A DNA stretch of 64,000 bases from Bacteroidota bacterium (GTDB lineage: Bacteria > Bacteroidota > Bacteroidia > AKYH767-A > OLB10). The notes beneath the pieces were generated by a model. That model worked only from the letters and a program-made list of their open reading frames with translations. It had not been told where the DNA came from and did no database searches. This document shows, piece after piece, positions 19,839 through 29,947 of the stretch (its first letter is position 1; each line of letters opens with the position of its first letter). A program made the position numbers and the translations under genes. The DNA lies in contig JADJOZ010000001.1 of assembly GCA_016713525.1 (NCBI GenBank), forward strand, positions 310,001 to 374,000, written 5' to 3'.

Positions 19839-22800
19839 TTATCGTAGCAATGTTACAGTTCCGGTAAAGGTGTATTCTTTGCCACCTTTCGTAACTACAT
19901 TAATAGAGTAAACATAAACCCCATCCGGTGCTTTGTCACCTGATTCAGTGTAGCCGTTCCAGAATTTGGTATAATCGGAGCCAAGGAATACCCGTTGACC
20001 CCAGCGATTGAATATCGACATTGAGTAGGAGGTTACATCGAGTACATAACCGGCATCAAAGAAATAATCATTTATACCATCTTCATTTGGAGTAAATGCA
20101 TTCGGAATATAGAATGGATTCACAATTACCTGTTGCACGTACTCATCGAGACATCCGGCAATGTTGGTAATGATAAGTTTCACATTGTATTCTCCAATTT
20201 CATTGAAGTAATGCGCAGGGTTTGGATTAACCGATTGTGAACCATCATTGAAATCCCACAGCCATGAAACTGCATTTTGTGATTGATCAACAAAATTAAT
20301 TTTGCTGTTGAACACATTTGTAACAAATGGATCAGGTGTAAACTTAGCTTCCGGAAGAGGGAAGAAAGTTATATCGACAGGTTGTGTAAGAGTAGCAGTA
20401 CATCCGGCAGTAGTGGTAATAGTGAGTGTGATCGGATAGTTGCCGGGAACACCATAAATATGGCTAGGATTTTCCGTCACCGATGAAGTGTTATCGCCAA
20501 AACTCCAGTCAAATGTAGAACCTACAGGATAAGACGAAGTATTCGTGAAATTAATTTCCGGAATCTCACACGTTAAACTGGTATCATTTGTAAAGCTGAT
20601 AACCGGTGTTTGATTGACAATGAAATTAATTGCAGGAGAAGCACCAACACAACCATTAACATCAGTCACCTGAACGGTGAATATGCCCGGTGTAGTTGAT
20701 ACCACAGTAGGACTAACAGAACCATCCGACCACGTATAAGCATTGAAGCCTGCAGGTGTTACACTGAGTGTTGAAGATTCACCATCGCAAATTTCAAAGT
20801 CACCAACAATAACAGGCTGAGGTAAAGTATTCACTGTGATAGCAGCAGCACCTGAAATTGTTCCAGGACAGAATGCATCATTGATGGAAACCAATGTGTA
20901 TGTTGTTGAGATGCCGGGAGAAACAGGAATTGTTGCAGTTGTATTTGCAGTGCTCAGCGGACCAATATTAGTAACACCATTTGAATAAGTGTAACTAAAA
21001 GGAGCAACGCCATTAAATGCAATTGTGAGTGGTGTGCTGTTGCCGATACAAATTGCATTGGTTCCTGATATTGCTGCAGAAGGAATCTGATTCACTGTAA
21101 CGTTTGCCACTCCCGAAGCACTACCAATACAATTGGCATCACTAACTGTTACGACATTATACGATGTAGATAAAGTTGGGTTAACAGTAATAATTTCAGG
21201 ATTATTAGTAGTGGTGAAAGGTCCGAGTGTACTGGTACCGTTGCTATAGGTATAAGTGTAAGGACCTGTTCCGGTGAATCCTATATTAAATGCAGTGGAT
21301 GATCCATTACAGATGGAAGGATTTCCAACCACGGTTGCTGTTGGTAAGGCATTCACTACAACCTGAGCGGTACCGGAAGTGAGTCCGGGACAGTTGTCAT
21401 CAGAAATGGTAGTTAATGAATAGGTAGTTGTATTACCGGGAGTAACGTTTATGATTTCCGGATTATTGGAAGTTGTTACAGGTCCGAATATCGAAGAACC
21501 ATTGGAATACGAATATGTGTAAGGAGCATTTCCGATGAAGTTAATCTGGAATTCAGATGTTTCACCACTACAAATAACAGCATCTCCACTCAATGCCAGA
21601 GCACCTTCCGGAATCATGTTCACCGTGATATCGGCAACACCGGAAATTGAACCTGGACAACCGGCACCTGTAATGGTTGACATGTGGTAAGTAGTTGATG
21701 AATTTGGAGTCACACTAATTAATGCACTTGAATTCATTGTGGTAAACGGTCCGATGATCGAAGTGCCATCAGTGTATTTATATTCAAATGGTGCAACCCC
21801 GGTAAAGGAAAGCGTCAGGTTCGTACTTGTTCCACGGCAAATTTCATTGGTGCCTGATATTGCGGCAGTAGGTAATGGTATCACAGTTACTACGGCAGCA
21901 CCAGCACCTGATCCTGCGCAATTAGCATCGCTTATCGTGGTAATTCCGTAAGTTGTTGTTGCCAACGGAGCAACATTCACCAACACAGGATTTTGATTTG
22001 TTGTGAATGGACCAAATACATTCGGACCATCATTATAGCTGTAGGTGAATGGTCCTGTTCCGGTGAATAGAATCGATAGATCCGTATTCAATCCGTCACA
22101 GATCGATGTGGTTCCTGTTAATGCAGCAGTTGGCAAAGGATTCACTGTTATTGCAGCTGATCCGGAAACCGAACCTGCGCAATTTGCATCGCTTATTGTT
22201 ACCAGGTTGAATGTAGTTGAAGTTGCCGGTCCAACAGTTACAGTTGCCGGATTATTATTTGTAGTGAAAGGACCAAAAGTTGTGGTTCCATTAGAGTAGG
22301 AGTAAGTATATGGTCCGGTTCCAACAAAATTTAATGTAAGAGGAGTCGTTGTACCACTGCAAATAGTATTGTTTCCAGATATGGAAGCTGTCGGTAAATC
22401 GTTTACCGTAACTGTTGCTGTAGCAACATTGGTGTTTCCTACACAACCGGCACCGGTAAGTGTTGCGGTGAGGTTGTATGTTGTTGTTGCGGTTGGCGTT
22501 ACATTTACTATTTCCGGATCATTAGATGTGGTGAACGGACCGAATGTATTAGTACCATCTGAATAACTGTAAACATAAGGAGCAACTCCAGTGAAGTTAA
22601 TGCTGAGATTGGTGCTGGTACCATCACAAATTCCTGTGGTTCCGCTAAGAACAGCAGTTGGTAATTGTGTAACATTAATATTTGCCTGACCGCTTAAGGT
22701 TCCTGCACAATTGTTATTGGAAACGGAAAGTAATGTGTAGGTAGCTGTTGCCGATGGATTCACTGTAAGATTTACTCCTGCAGCTCCGGTAGTAAACGGA

Positions 22801-25800
22801 CCGAAGTTATTTGTACCATCAGTGTAACTATAAGTGTATGGTCCCGGACCACCAAAAGCAGCAACTATAGTAGCCGATTGACCGAAGCAAATGGTATCAA
22901 CACCACTTAATGCAGCGGTTGGAAGTGCAAAAACAGTTACACTGGTGTTATCAGTTCCAATACATCCATTGGCATCAGTAACTGTCACAGTCACCGGACC
23001 GGCAACACCAACATTGATGTTTTGTGTAACGGCACCTGTCGACCATAAGTATTGACTATAACCAGTTCCTGCACTCAAAGTGGTATTGGAACCCTGACAT
23101 GTTGTAAGTGTACCGGTGATTGAAGGAACAGGATTGGGATTAATTGTTGTTGTTGCACTTGTATTGTTAACGCAACCATTAGCATCGGTAACTGTAACAG
23201 TAACAGTGGTGGCAGTCGATAAATTAATAGTTTGACTCACGGCACCTGTCGACCATAAATAATTAGTGTATCCGTTTCCTGCGTCAAGAGTCGTGTTTAG
23301 TCCTGCACAGAAATCAACATCACCGGTGATTGATGGAGTAGGCAATGGATTAACAGTAAGTGCATAAGATGTAGAAGCCGTGCAACCATTTGCTGCAGTT
23401 ACAGTGACGGTGTAAGGTCCGTTAGCATTTACACTTATGGTTTGTGTTATAGCTCCTGTTGACCACAAATAACCTGTATAACCCGGGCCTGCATTGAATG
23501 TTGAAGAAAATCCTGAACAAACCACCTGATTACCTGAAATAGCAGGTGTGGGGTTTGGATTTACAGTAAGGTTTCGTGTTGTACTTTTTGAACAACCATT
23601 AGCATCAGTCACAGTAACAGTATAAATGCCGGCAGTACCAACATTCACTGTTTGTGTTACAGCTCCCGTACTCCAAACATATCCGCTATAACCGGCCCCT
23701 GCGTCGAACGAAGTATTTTGTCCCTGACAAATTACATTTGTTCCGGTAATCGATGGGGCGGGTAATGGATTAACAGTAACAACCTGTGAATCGGAATTGG
23801 AACAACCATTTGCATCGGTAACAGTTACCGTATAAGTATTAGGTGTGTTCACTGTATTGGTAGCAGTTAAAGCGCCATTTGACCATAGATAGCTTACATA
23901 ACCGGCACCTGCATTTAATGTGGTATTAGTTCCAAAACAGAATGAAGGTGTGCCGGTAATATTTGGTGTTGGTAATGGATTAACAGTTACAACTGTGCTA
24001 GTTGAAGCAGTACAACCGTTTCCGGCAGTAACAGTAACTGTATATGTTCCACTGGTTGAGACATTCAATAATTGAGTTCCCACTCCGGTATTCCAAAGAT
24101 AAGATGCATAACCAACGCCTGCACTCAGGTTATAGTTGAGGCCTTGACAGAAAGTGGTCGTTCCGGTAATGTTCGGAGAAGGATTTGGATTAACAGTCAG
24201 TGTACGAGTGGTTGATTTTGAACAACCATTGGCATCGGTGACCGTAACAGTATAAGTTCCTGCAGTATTTAAAGAGGTTGTTTGAGTAACTGCACCATTG
24301 CTCCACAAGTAACCAGAATAACCGGCACCTGCATCGAAGGTAGTATTCTGACCCTGACAAATAATGTTAGTACCAGCAATTACCGGAGCAGGAAGTGGAT
24401 TAACAGTGAGTGTAACATTCGTAGATTTCGTACATCCAAATCCGTTGGTTACAGTCACAGTATATGTATTCGCAGCTCCTGTTGTAATGGTTTGTGTGAT
24501 GGCGCCATTCGACCAGGCATAATTATTAAATCCAGCACCTGCATCGAATGTTGTAGTGGTACCCTGACAGATCGAATTATCTCCAAGTATAACAGGATTA
24601 GGTAATGGATTAACTGTAACTTGCAACGTGTCCTTTCCGGTACATCCGTTTGCAGCTGTTACAGTTACAGTGTAGATATTGGCTGTTCCTGTCGTGATAG
24701 TTTGTGTTCCAAGACCATTTGACCAGATATAACTAGTATATCCTCCACCGGCATTTAATGTGGTAGTATTTCCCTGACAGATTGTAGCCACACCAGTAAT
24801 GTTCGGAACCGGATTAGCAAGGATAGTAATTGCTTTTGAAACGTTTTTAGTACAGCCATTTGCATCGGTAACAGTAACAGTATAAGTTCCTGTGGTTGGT
24901 GCATAAATAGATGAAGTAATTGCACCTGTATTCCAGAGGTAATTGGTATATCCGACATTGCAGGAAATTAAAACGGAATCACCGGCACAAGCACTCGGGT
25001 TTCCGGCTAGAACAGGTGTGGGCAAAGGATTGGTGGTTACGGTGGTGGACCCCACGGCGGTACAGCCTCCTGCCTGTGTAACGGTAACGGTGTAAGTGCC
25101 CGCAACTGATACATTTATTGATTGAGTAGGAGCTCCTGTGTTCCAAAGGTAACCCAATCCAACATTCGCGGTAAGTGTAACATTGCCACCGATGCAAAAC
25201 TTAGGATTTGCCGGTAATATGGTTGCGACAGGATTAGCATTGGCAATTAAAACCCCATCCAATGATGAGACCGAGACGCATCCCGAACTGTCAGGCAATT
25301 CAATTCGATAGGCAATTGAATCATTACACAGTTGTTTGGTAGTTGTATCAGTGTATGTTAACAGGGCAGTGGAATCAATTAGTGTCCACGTACCAATTGG
25401 GAAATTCTTATAAATTTTATATTTCGTATTATGCGAACTCAGAAGGGGAACGCGAAGTGCATTCCATGTAAGTATTGTCTGATTTTGTCCGCCTACGGTT
25501 GCATTGAGATAAATAGTGCGAAGTGTATCAGAAGGAACACTAATGCTGTCGCCACTGCAACCTGAGCGAGTTCGGATATAATAGTAAATGGATTGTTGCT
25601 GTGCAGTTACACCAAACATACCGGTGAGTGAAGGTGCCGATTGTGTGTAAGAGTAGCTGGCTGCATTGTTAAACGGAGTCTTAACACTATCAACAATCTG
25701 GAATGGACCGCCTGCATTCAGCGATGCATAAATTTCGTAGGAGTGGAAAGTATTTTGTGAGTCACGGGGAGTAGATTTCGTCCATGATAGAGTAACACTT

Positions 25801-27194
25801 CCATTGGTATTTACCGATGCACACCTTAGCACTGGTGCTTTCAATTTTGGTGGTGGTAAAACGAGTATGGAAATGGTACTGACGTTTGATGCATTGGCCG
25901 GACAATAATTGTCGGTTGCTTTAATGATGAAATTATAAACGTTTGAGATACTGGTACAATTCAAGTTCAATCCTGCAACGTGATCACAGGTAGTAACCCA
26001 GTTAAATCCAACTCCACCGAATACCGGGAATGAGAAGGGTGTAGTGTGGGATAGCGTAGCGCAGGGCGGAATTACGCAACCTGCATTCGGGTTGGTAAAA
26101 TTGGTTCCGAATTCACTTCCGGAAGCTTCAATAGTGATTGTTTGCGAACCCCCATTATTAAAAAAGTTGAAGTCGTTGGCAGACAGGAAGAAGTTAACAG
26201 TATCACCTGCATATACGGTATCGGTATATGCTGTTTGCAATCCGGTAACAGGATCATAAAATGGCGCTGTTACAATTGGAGGTAAATTTTGTGTTCCGCC
26301 AATTGGAGGACAACTATTATTCAGAACTACATCAATTTCGCGAAAGATTTCAGCAACTTTTTGCTGGCATTTGTATGCAGTAACTTTTACTACAGTTGCA
26401 AAATATCCTCCTGTAAAAGATGTGTAAGTGATTTCACCTGTACTTGGATTGATAGTAGCTCCAACATTGGAAGGATTCTGCGTTGCTGATGGTAATTGAC
26501 TGTTTAAAGTATAACCCGGAGCAAATGGAATAACGGTCAAACCATCATCATCAACAAGATTAGCCCAGCTATAAACCAAAGAATCCAATTCAGGATCGAC
26601 AGCATTGGGGTTATATTTGAACGGGTAACCGGTACAGATGATTGTAGAAGGTTTTTCAGCAAAAAATGGAGATGAGTCGTAACAAATACTGGTATTTTGA
26701 GCATTGTAAGGATACATAATTGCTCTGTTTGCAAAACCTAAACTACCTGCGCCGGCAACATTGGTTAAAGCACCACTTCGGCAACATTCACCCCACCAAA
26801 ATCTCCATCCGGCAGCCGGAGGAACACCTGCCAGTGTGATTGGAGCGGATTCATAGATGTATTCTTCAACCAGTCCGGGAATAGCGGGGCTACCACCATC
26901 AGGACAATTAGGGCAAGCAGAAACACCATTTGCTTGTAATCCATTCGGACTAATGTCATTTTGCTGAACCAGATTACAAGTAAAGCTACCAACCGAGTGT
27001 GAGGTGTTCATTTGAATGGTATTACTTGGAGTAATACCATTGCAATCGCGGTAAAATTTCAAACGGAATTTAAACTGACCACTACCGAGGCAAGTCCATG
27101 TAATTTCACCACCCATTCCATGGGATGCATACAGTTCACCGGAATTGCTGAGCGTTCCGATTAACATTAGGAGAAACAGTATGATTCTTTTCAA
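19839..27194 (-). CDS. Giant repeat surface protein with PKD and T9SS type B sorting domains
   Basis: 2451 residues in one intact frame. Signal peptide (MKRIILFLLMLIGTLSNSG...ELYA), an N-terminal domain starting SHGMGGEITW, fibronectin III-like segment about 450-655, then about eleven repeats of about 70 residues (ICQGxxTTxDAGAGYxxYLW, then TYTVTVTDANGC) at 656-1420. A second family of eight repeats of about 85 residues (CxGxST, PYTYSYSDGT, FGPFTT, DANCxG) fills 1423-2125. One more first-type unit, two PKD domains (STFDWSFGDN, VSWLWDFNDGS) and a CHU_C sorting domain (IPNAFTPNEDGINDYF, IFNRWGQRVF) finish it. Predicted T9SS-exported adhesin or stalk protein; paired cysteines probably form disulfides within repeats. 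Confidence 0.93.
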   Translation of the reverse strand: MKRIILFLLMLIGTLSNSGELYASHGMGGEITWTCLGSGQFKFRLKFYRDCNGITPSNTIQMNTSHSVGSFTCNLVQQNDISPNGLQANGVSACPNCPDGGSPAIPGLVEEYIYESAPITLAGVPPAAGWRFWWGECCRSGALTNVAGAGSLGFANRAIMYPYNAQNTSICYDSSPFFAEKPSTIICTGYPFKYNPNAVDPELDSLVYSWANLVDDDGLTVIPFAPGYTLNSQLPSATQNPSNVGATINPSTGEITYTSFTGGYFATVVKVTAYKCQQKVAEIFREIDVVLNNSCPPIGGTQNLPPIVTAPFYDPVTGLQTAYTDTVYAGDTVNFFLSANDFNFFNNGGSQTITIEASGSEFGTNFTNPNAGCVIPPCATLSHTTPFSFPVFGGVGFNWVTTCDHVAGLNLNCTSISNVYNFIIKATDNYCPANASNVSTISILVLPPPKLKAPVLRCASVNTNGSVTLSWTKSTPRDSQNTFHSYEIYASLNAGGPFQIVDSVKTPFNNAASYSYTQSAPSLTGMFGVTAQQQSIYYYIRTRSGCSGDSISVPSDTLRTIYLNATVGGQNQTILTWNALRVPLLSSHNTKYKIYKNFPIGTWTLIDSTALLTYTDTTTKQLCNDSIAYRIELPDSSGCVSVSSLDGVLIANANPVATILPANPKFCIGGNVTLTANVGLGYLWNTGAPTQSINVSVAGTYTVTVTQAGGCTAVGSTTVTTNPLPTPVLAGNPSACAGDSVLISCNVGYTNYLWNTGAITSSIYAPTTGTYTVTVTDANGCTKNVSKAITILANPVPNITGVATICQGNTTTLNAGGGYTSYIWSNGLGTQTITTGTANIYTVTVTAANGCTGKDTLQVTVNPLPNPVILGDNSICQGTTTTFDAGAGFNNYAWSNGAITQTITTGAANTYTVTVTNGFGCTKSTNVTLTVNPLPAPVIAGTNIICQGQNTTFDAGAGYSGYLWSNGAVTQTTSLNTAGTYTVTVTDANGCSKSTTRTLTVNPNPSPNITGTTTFCQGLNYNLSAGVGYASYLWNTGVGTQLLNVSTSGTYTVTVTAGNGCTASTSTVVTVNPLPTPNITGTPSFCFGTNTTLNAGAGYVSYLWSNGALTATNTVNTPNTYTVTVTDANGCSNSDSQVVTVNPLPAPSITGTNVICQGQNTSFDAGAGYSGYVWSTGAVTQTVNVGTAGIYTVTVTDANGCSKSTTRNLTVNPNPTPAISGNQVVCSGFSSTFNAGPGYTGYLWSTGAITQTISVNANGPYTVTVTAANGCTASTSYALTVNPLPTPSITGDVDFCAGLNTTLDAGNGYTNYLWSTGAVSQTINLSTATTVTVTVTDANGCVNNTSATTTINPNPVPSITGTLTTCQGSNTTLSAGTGYSQYLWSTGAVTQNINVGVAGPVTVTVTDANGCIGTDNTSVTVFALPTAALSGVDTICFGQSATIVAAFGGPGPYTYSYTDGTNNFGPFTTGAAGVNLTVNPSATATYTLLSVSNNNCAGTLSGQANINVTQLPTAVLSGTTGICDGTSTNLSINFTGVAPYVYSYSDGTNTFGPFTTSNDPEIVNVTPTATTTYNLTATLTGAGCVGNTNVATATVTVNDLPTASISGNNTICSGTTTPLTLNFVGTGPYTYSYSNGTTTFGPFTTNNNPATVTVGPATSTTFNLVTISDANCAGSVSGSAAITVNPLPTAALTGTTSICDGLNTDLSILFTGTGPFTYSYNDGPNVFGPFTTNQNPVLVNVAPLATTTYGITTISDANCAGSGAGAAVVTVIPLPTAAISGTNEICRGTSTNLTLSFTGVAPFEYKYTDGTSIIGPFTTMNSSALISVTPNSSTTYHMSTITGAGCPGSISGVADITVNMIPEGALALSGDAVICSGETSEFQINFIGNAPYTYSYSNGSSIFGPVTTSNNPEIINVTPGNTTTYSLTTISDDNCPGLTSGTAQVVVNALPTATVVGNPSICNGSSTAFNIGFTGTGPYTYTYSNGTSTLGPFTTTNNPEIITVNPTLSTSYNVVTVSDANCIGSASGVANVTVNQIPSAAISGTNAICIGNSTPLTIAFNGVAPFSYTYSNGVTNIGPLSTANTTATIPVSPGISTTYTLVSINDAFCPGTISGAAAITVNTLPQPVIVGDFEICDGESSTLSVTPAGFNAYTWSDGSVSPTVVSTTPGIFTVQVTDVNGCVGASPAINFIVNQTPVISFTNDTSLTCEIPEINFTNTSSYPVGSTFDWSFGDNTSSVTENPSHIYGVPGNYPITLTITTTAGCTATLTQPVDITFFPLPEAKFTPDPFVTNVFNSKINFVDQSQNAVSWLWDFNDGSQSVNPNPAHYFNEIGEYNVKLIITNIAGCLDEYVQQVIVNPFYIPNAFTPNEDGINDYFFDAGYVLDVTSYSMSIFNRWGQRVFLGSDYTKFWNGYTESGDKAPDGVYVYSINVVTKGGKEYTFTGTVTLLR

Positions 27195-27427
27195 AGGATT
27201 AAGATTTTGTTCAGGTTAGTAATTATTAGGCTATTAGGGGTCTATTTTAACAAACAAATATAGTGATTTCCAGTTAAGTTTTTACAAACTAAACCGAATT
27301 CTACAGGAAAGACGCTGGAGTAAGGCTTTCAGTTGCATTCAAAGACTACAACTGCCTGAAATGGAATGGCTTGAAAATCAATTAATAAGATAAAAAATTA
27401 TGAACAGCTGTTTATAACTATTCAAGG

Positions 27428-28699
27428 TTATCCTGCAATTATTTCAGTCATACTGTCGGGCTGGAGGTGTTTAGCAGCCATTTCAGCAATATTTTCTGGT
27501 GTAATTGTCGCTAAAGTTTCCAGGTATTTATCGAAATAAGAGTAGTCTAAGTTATGTAAAATCAATCCTTTAAATCTGTCAGCCAACGAAAATGGACCAT
27601 CCAGACTTCGTTGAAAGGAACCTACCAGATAATTTTTTACCAGGTCAAGTTCTTCTTGAGGAATGGCTTCATTGATAAGTCGATATAATTCTACATAAAT
27701 TTCTTTGATTGCATCATTTCTGACATCATTTCCCACTTCGGTAGAGATAAAAAATGAACCGGTGGCGGGATAGGGAACCAGGCCGGAACCAATTCCGTAG
27801 GTATATCCTTTGTCTTCGCGGATATTCGACATCAACCGCGATCCAAAATAACCACCCAGAATGGTATTGACCACCGAAAGTTTGAGAAAATCAGGGTGAT
27901 TCTTGGGTTGCATTTGCTTACCAATTCGCAATCCCGATTGAATGGAATCTTTTTTTGGAATTTGTAATTTTTCCGGTTTTGTTAAAGCAGGGGCCGGTAA
28001 TTTAGGTGGATTGTCGGCAGTCATTTTCATGGTGCCGAAACATTGTGTCACAGCATTTATTTCGTTTTCGGTAATTTTTCCTGAAAGGATAAAAATTGCA
28101 TGTTGTAAACCATAGGTGGTTTTATGTATTTCCTGCAGTTTTTCCTGCGTAACGGCATCAATAAATTTTTCATCTGGAATAAATCCATATGGATGATTAC
28201 TGCCAAAAACTGATGCATTAAAATGATTTTTTGCGAGCCAGCTAACTTTTTCTCTGTTTACATGCAAGGCCTGTATATTTCTTGATTTCCAGGTGGTAAT
28301 TTCACTCTCAGGAAATATCGCATCGTCCATTACCTCCTTAAGCAAAGTGAGTGTTGAAGGAAAGAATCTGGATAATGAAAAAAGGCTGATGCTCTTAAAA
28401 TCAGCTCCAGGTTCGGATTGAAGATAAGCTCCATAATAATCAAATTCTTCTGCAATCGTTTGCGCATTCATCCGGTTTGTTCCGGCATCAATCAACTGGT
28501 GACAGGTACTTGAAAGTGCATAGCTCATCTGGTCGGAACAACCTGCCGGAAATATGATTTCCAGTTTTACCACATCTTCAGTGCCTGAATTAATTACATA
28601 TAGGCTTAGGCCGTTAGTGACCGGAATTTTTTCAGCTTTTAATACGGAAACAGATTCAGGAATTTTTAATTCAGGAGGAGTAGTTCTTGAAATTGACAT
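27428..28699 (-). CDS. M16-family peptidase-like protein, non-catalytic partner
   Basis: 423 residues with the M16 two-lobe fold (FPAGCSDQ..., then YTYGIGSGLVPYP, GSFFISTEVGN). The zinc motif HxxEH is absent from its usual place (LSSTCHQLIDAGT instead). It follows a catalytic M16 gene by 2 bp. Such pairs form heterodimers in which one subunit supplies the R/Y substrate-binding motif (here RLMSNIREDKGYTYG), so this is the regulatory subunit by family knowledge. Probably periplasmic or cytoplasmic; no signal peptide is seen. Confidence 0.9.
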   Translation of the reverse strand: MSISRTTPPELKIPESVSVLKAEKIPVTNGLSLYVINSGTEDVVKLEIIFPAGCSDQMSYALSSTCHQLIDAGTNRMNAQTIAEEFDYYGAYLQSEPGADFKSISLFSLSRFFPSTLTLLKEVMDDAIFPESEITTWKSRNIQALHVNREKVSWLAKNHFNASVFGSNHPYGFIPDEKFIDAVTQEKLQEIHKTTYGLQHAIFILSGKITENEINAVTQCFGTMKMTADNPPKLPAPALTKPEKLQIPKKDSIQSGLRIGKQMQPKNHPDFLKLSVVNTILGGYFGSRLMSNIREDKGYTYGIGSGLVPYPATGSFFISTEVGNDVRNDAIKEIYVELYRLINEAIPQEELDLVKNYLVGSFQRSLDGPFSLADRFKGLILHNLDYSYFDKYLETLATITPENIAEMAAKHLQPDSMTEIIAG

Positions 28700-28701
28700 A
28701 G

Positions 28702-29940
28702 TTATTTTTTTGAACGATAAAATAAAACATTGCTATTAGATTCCGTAAATATGGCAGCGGCAGTTTTTTGAATATCTTTTGCAGAAACGGCCCGGTATAA
28801 ATCTACTTGCTTATTGGTTAAACTCACATCTCCGAGCATTTCATAATAGGCAAGATTCAATGCTCTGTTGCCATGATTCATCTCTCCGAAAACCAGTCCC
28901 GATTCTACTTTTTGTTTTACTTTGTTCAATTCACGCTCATCAACAACATGGTGTACCAGATTATTTATTTCCAAAGTAAGTGCTTCTTCAGCCTCTTCAA
29001 GCGAAACACCGGCAGCGGGTTTTCCTTCTGCAACAATAAGACTTGGATCAATATCTCCCAGCGTATAAGCATTGATTGTGGTAAATATTTTTTGATCCTT
29101 CACCAGCCTGTTATAGAGACGTGAAGATTTACCGGATGAAAGTACATCCGTTATCAGATCGGTGGCATAAAAATCGTCATCACCACGTTTGCCGCAATGC
29201 CAGCATTTATACAAACTATCGTAGGGAACATCTCTGGTTTCATCCGCAATTCGTTTGCCGGTTTGTTTAGGTTCCTGAGCAATATTTCGAATGATTTTAT
29301 TGCCTGCAGGAATTGGTCCGAACCATTTTTCAGTCAGCGTTTTTGCTGTTTCAATGGTAATGTTACCCGACAAGGTTAGTATAGCATTTCCCGGATGATA
29401 ATACTTATGAAAAAAACTTTTAACATCTTCAAGAGAAGCATTTTCAATATGGGACACTTCTTTGCCAATGGTTGCCCATTGATAAGGATGTGTTTTGTAG
29501 TTTAAGGGACGAAGTAAAAGCCAGGCATCACCATACGGTTGATTCAAATAACGTTGTCTGAATTCTTCCACAACAACATGACGTTGTACATCGAGACTTT
29601 TCTCGGAAAAAGCGAGACTCAACATTCTGTCGGATTCGAGCCAGAAAGCAGTTTCGAGATTCTGAACAGGGATAGTCAGGTAGTAATTCGTGAAATCATT
29701 ATTCGTGAAAGCATTATTTTCTCCACCTGCCATTTGAAGTGGTTCGTCATAATTTGGGATATTTACTGAGCCACCAAACATCAGATGTTCAAATAAGTGA
29801 GCGAATCCTGTTTTGTCAGCCGTTTCATCACGTGCACCTACTTCGTACAAAATATTCATTGCAACGAGTGGAGTGGAAGTATCGGTATTTACAATTACCC
29901 TAAGGCCATTGGAAAGTGTGAATTTTTCGTATTGTAACAT
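28702..29940 (-). CDS. M16-family zinc metallopeptidase, catalytic subunit
   Basis: 412 residues. The inverted zinc motif HLFEH (in GFAHLFEHLMFGGS, about 46-58) is intact, with the downstream acidic residues in the NNDFTNYY region, and the later block VVEEFRQRYLNQPYGD. No signal peptide. Forms a pair with the downstream M16-like gene and is preceded, 7 bp away, by the flavoenzyme gene at 29948, so the three are one operon. Confidence 0.93.
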   Translation of the reverse strand: MLQYEKFTLSNGLRVIVNTDTSTPLVAMNILYEVGARDETADKTGFAHLFEHLMFGGSVNIPNYDEPLQMAGGENNAFTNNDFTNYYLTIPVQNLETAFWLESDRMLSLAFSEKSLDVQRHVVVEEFRQRYLNQPYGDAWLLLRPLNYKTHPYQWATIGKEVSHIENASLEDVKSFFHKYYHPGNAILTLSGNITIETAKTLTEKWFGPIPAGNKIIRNIAQEPKQTGKRIADETRDVPYDSLYKCWHCGKRGDDDFYATDLITDVLSSGKSSRLYNRLVKDQKIFTTINAYTLGDIDPSLIVAEGKPAAGVSLEEAEEALTLEINNLVHHVVDERELNKVKQKVESGLVFGEMNHGNRALNLAYYEMLGDVSLTNKQVDLYRAVSAKDIQKTAAAIFTESNSNVLFYRSKK

Positions 29941-29947
29941 AATTTAT

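Noticed and set aside
20283..26734. Antisense and out-of-frame reading frames inside the giant repeat gene
   Set aside because: They follow the repeat periodicity of the real gene, lack recognisable domains, and the minus-strand frame is continuous.
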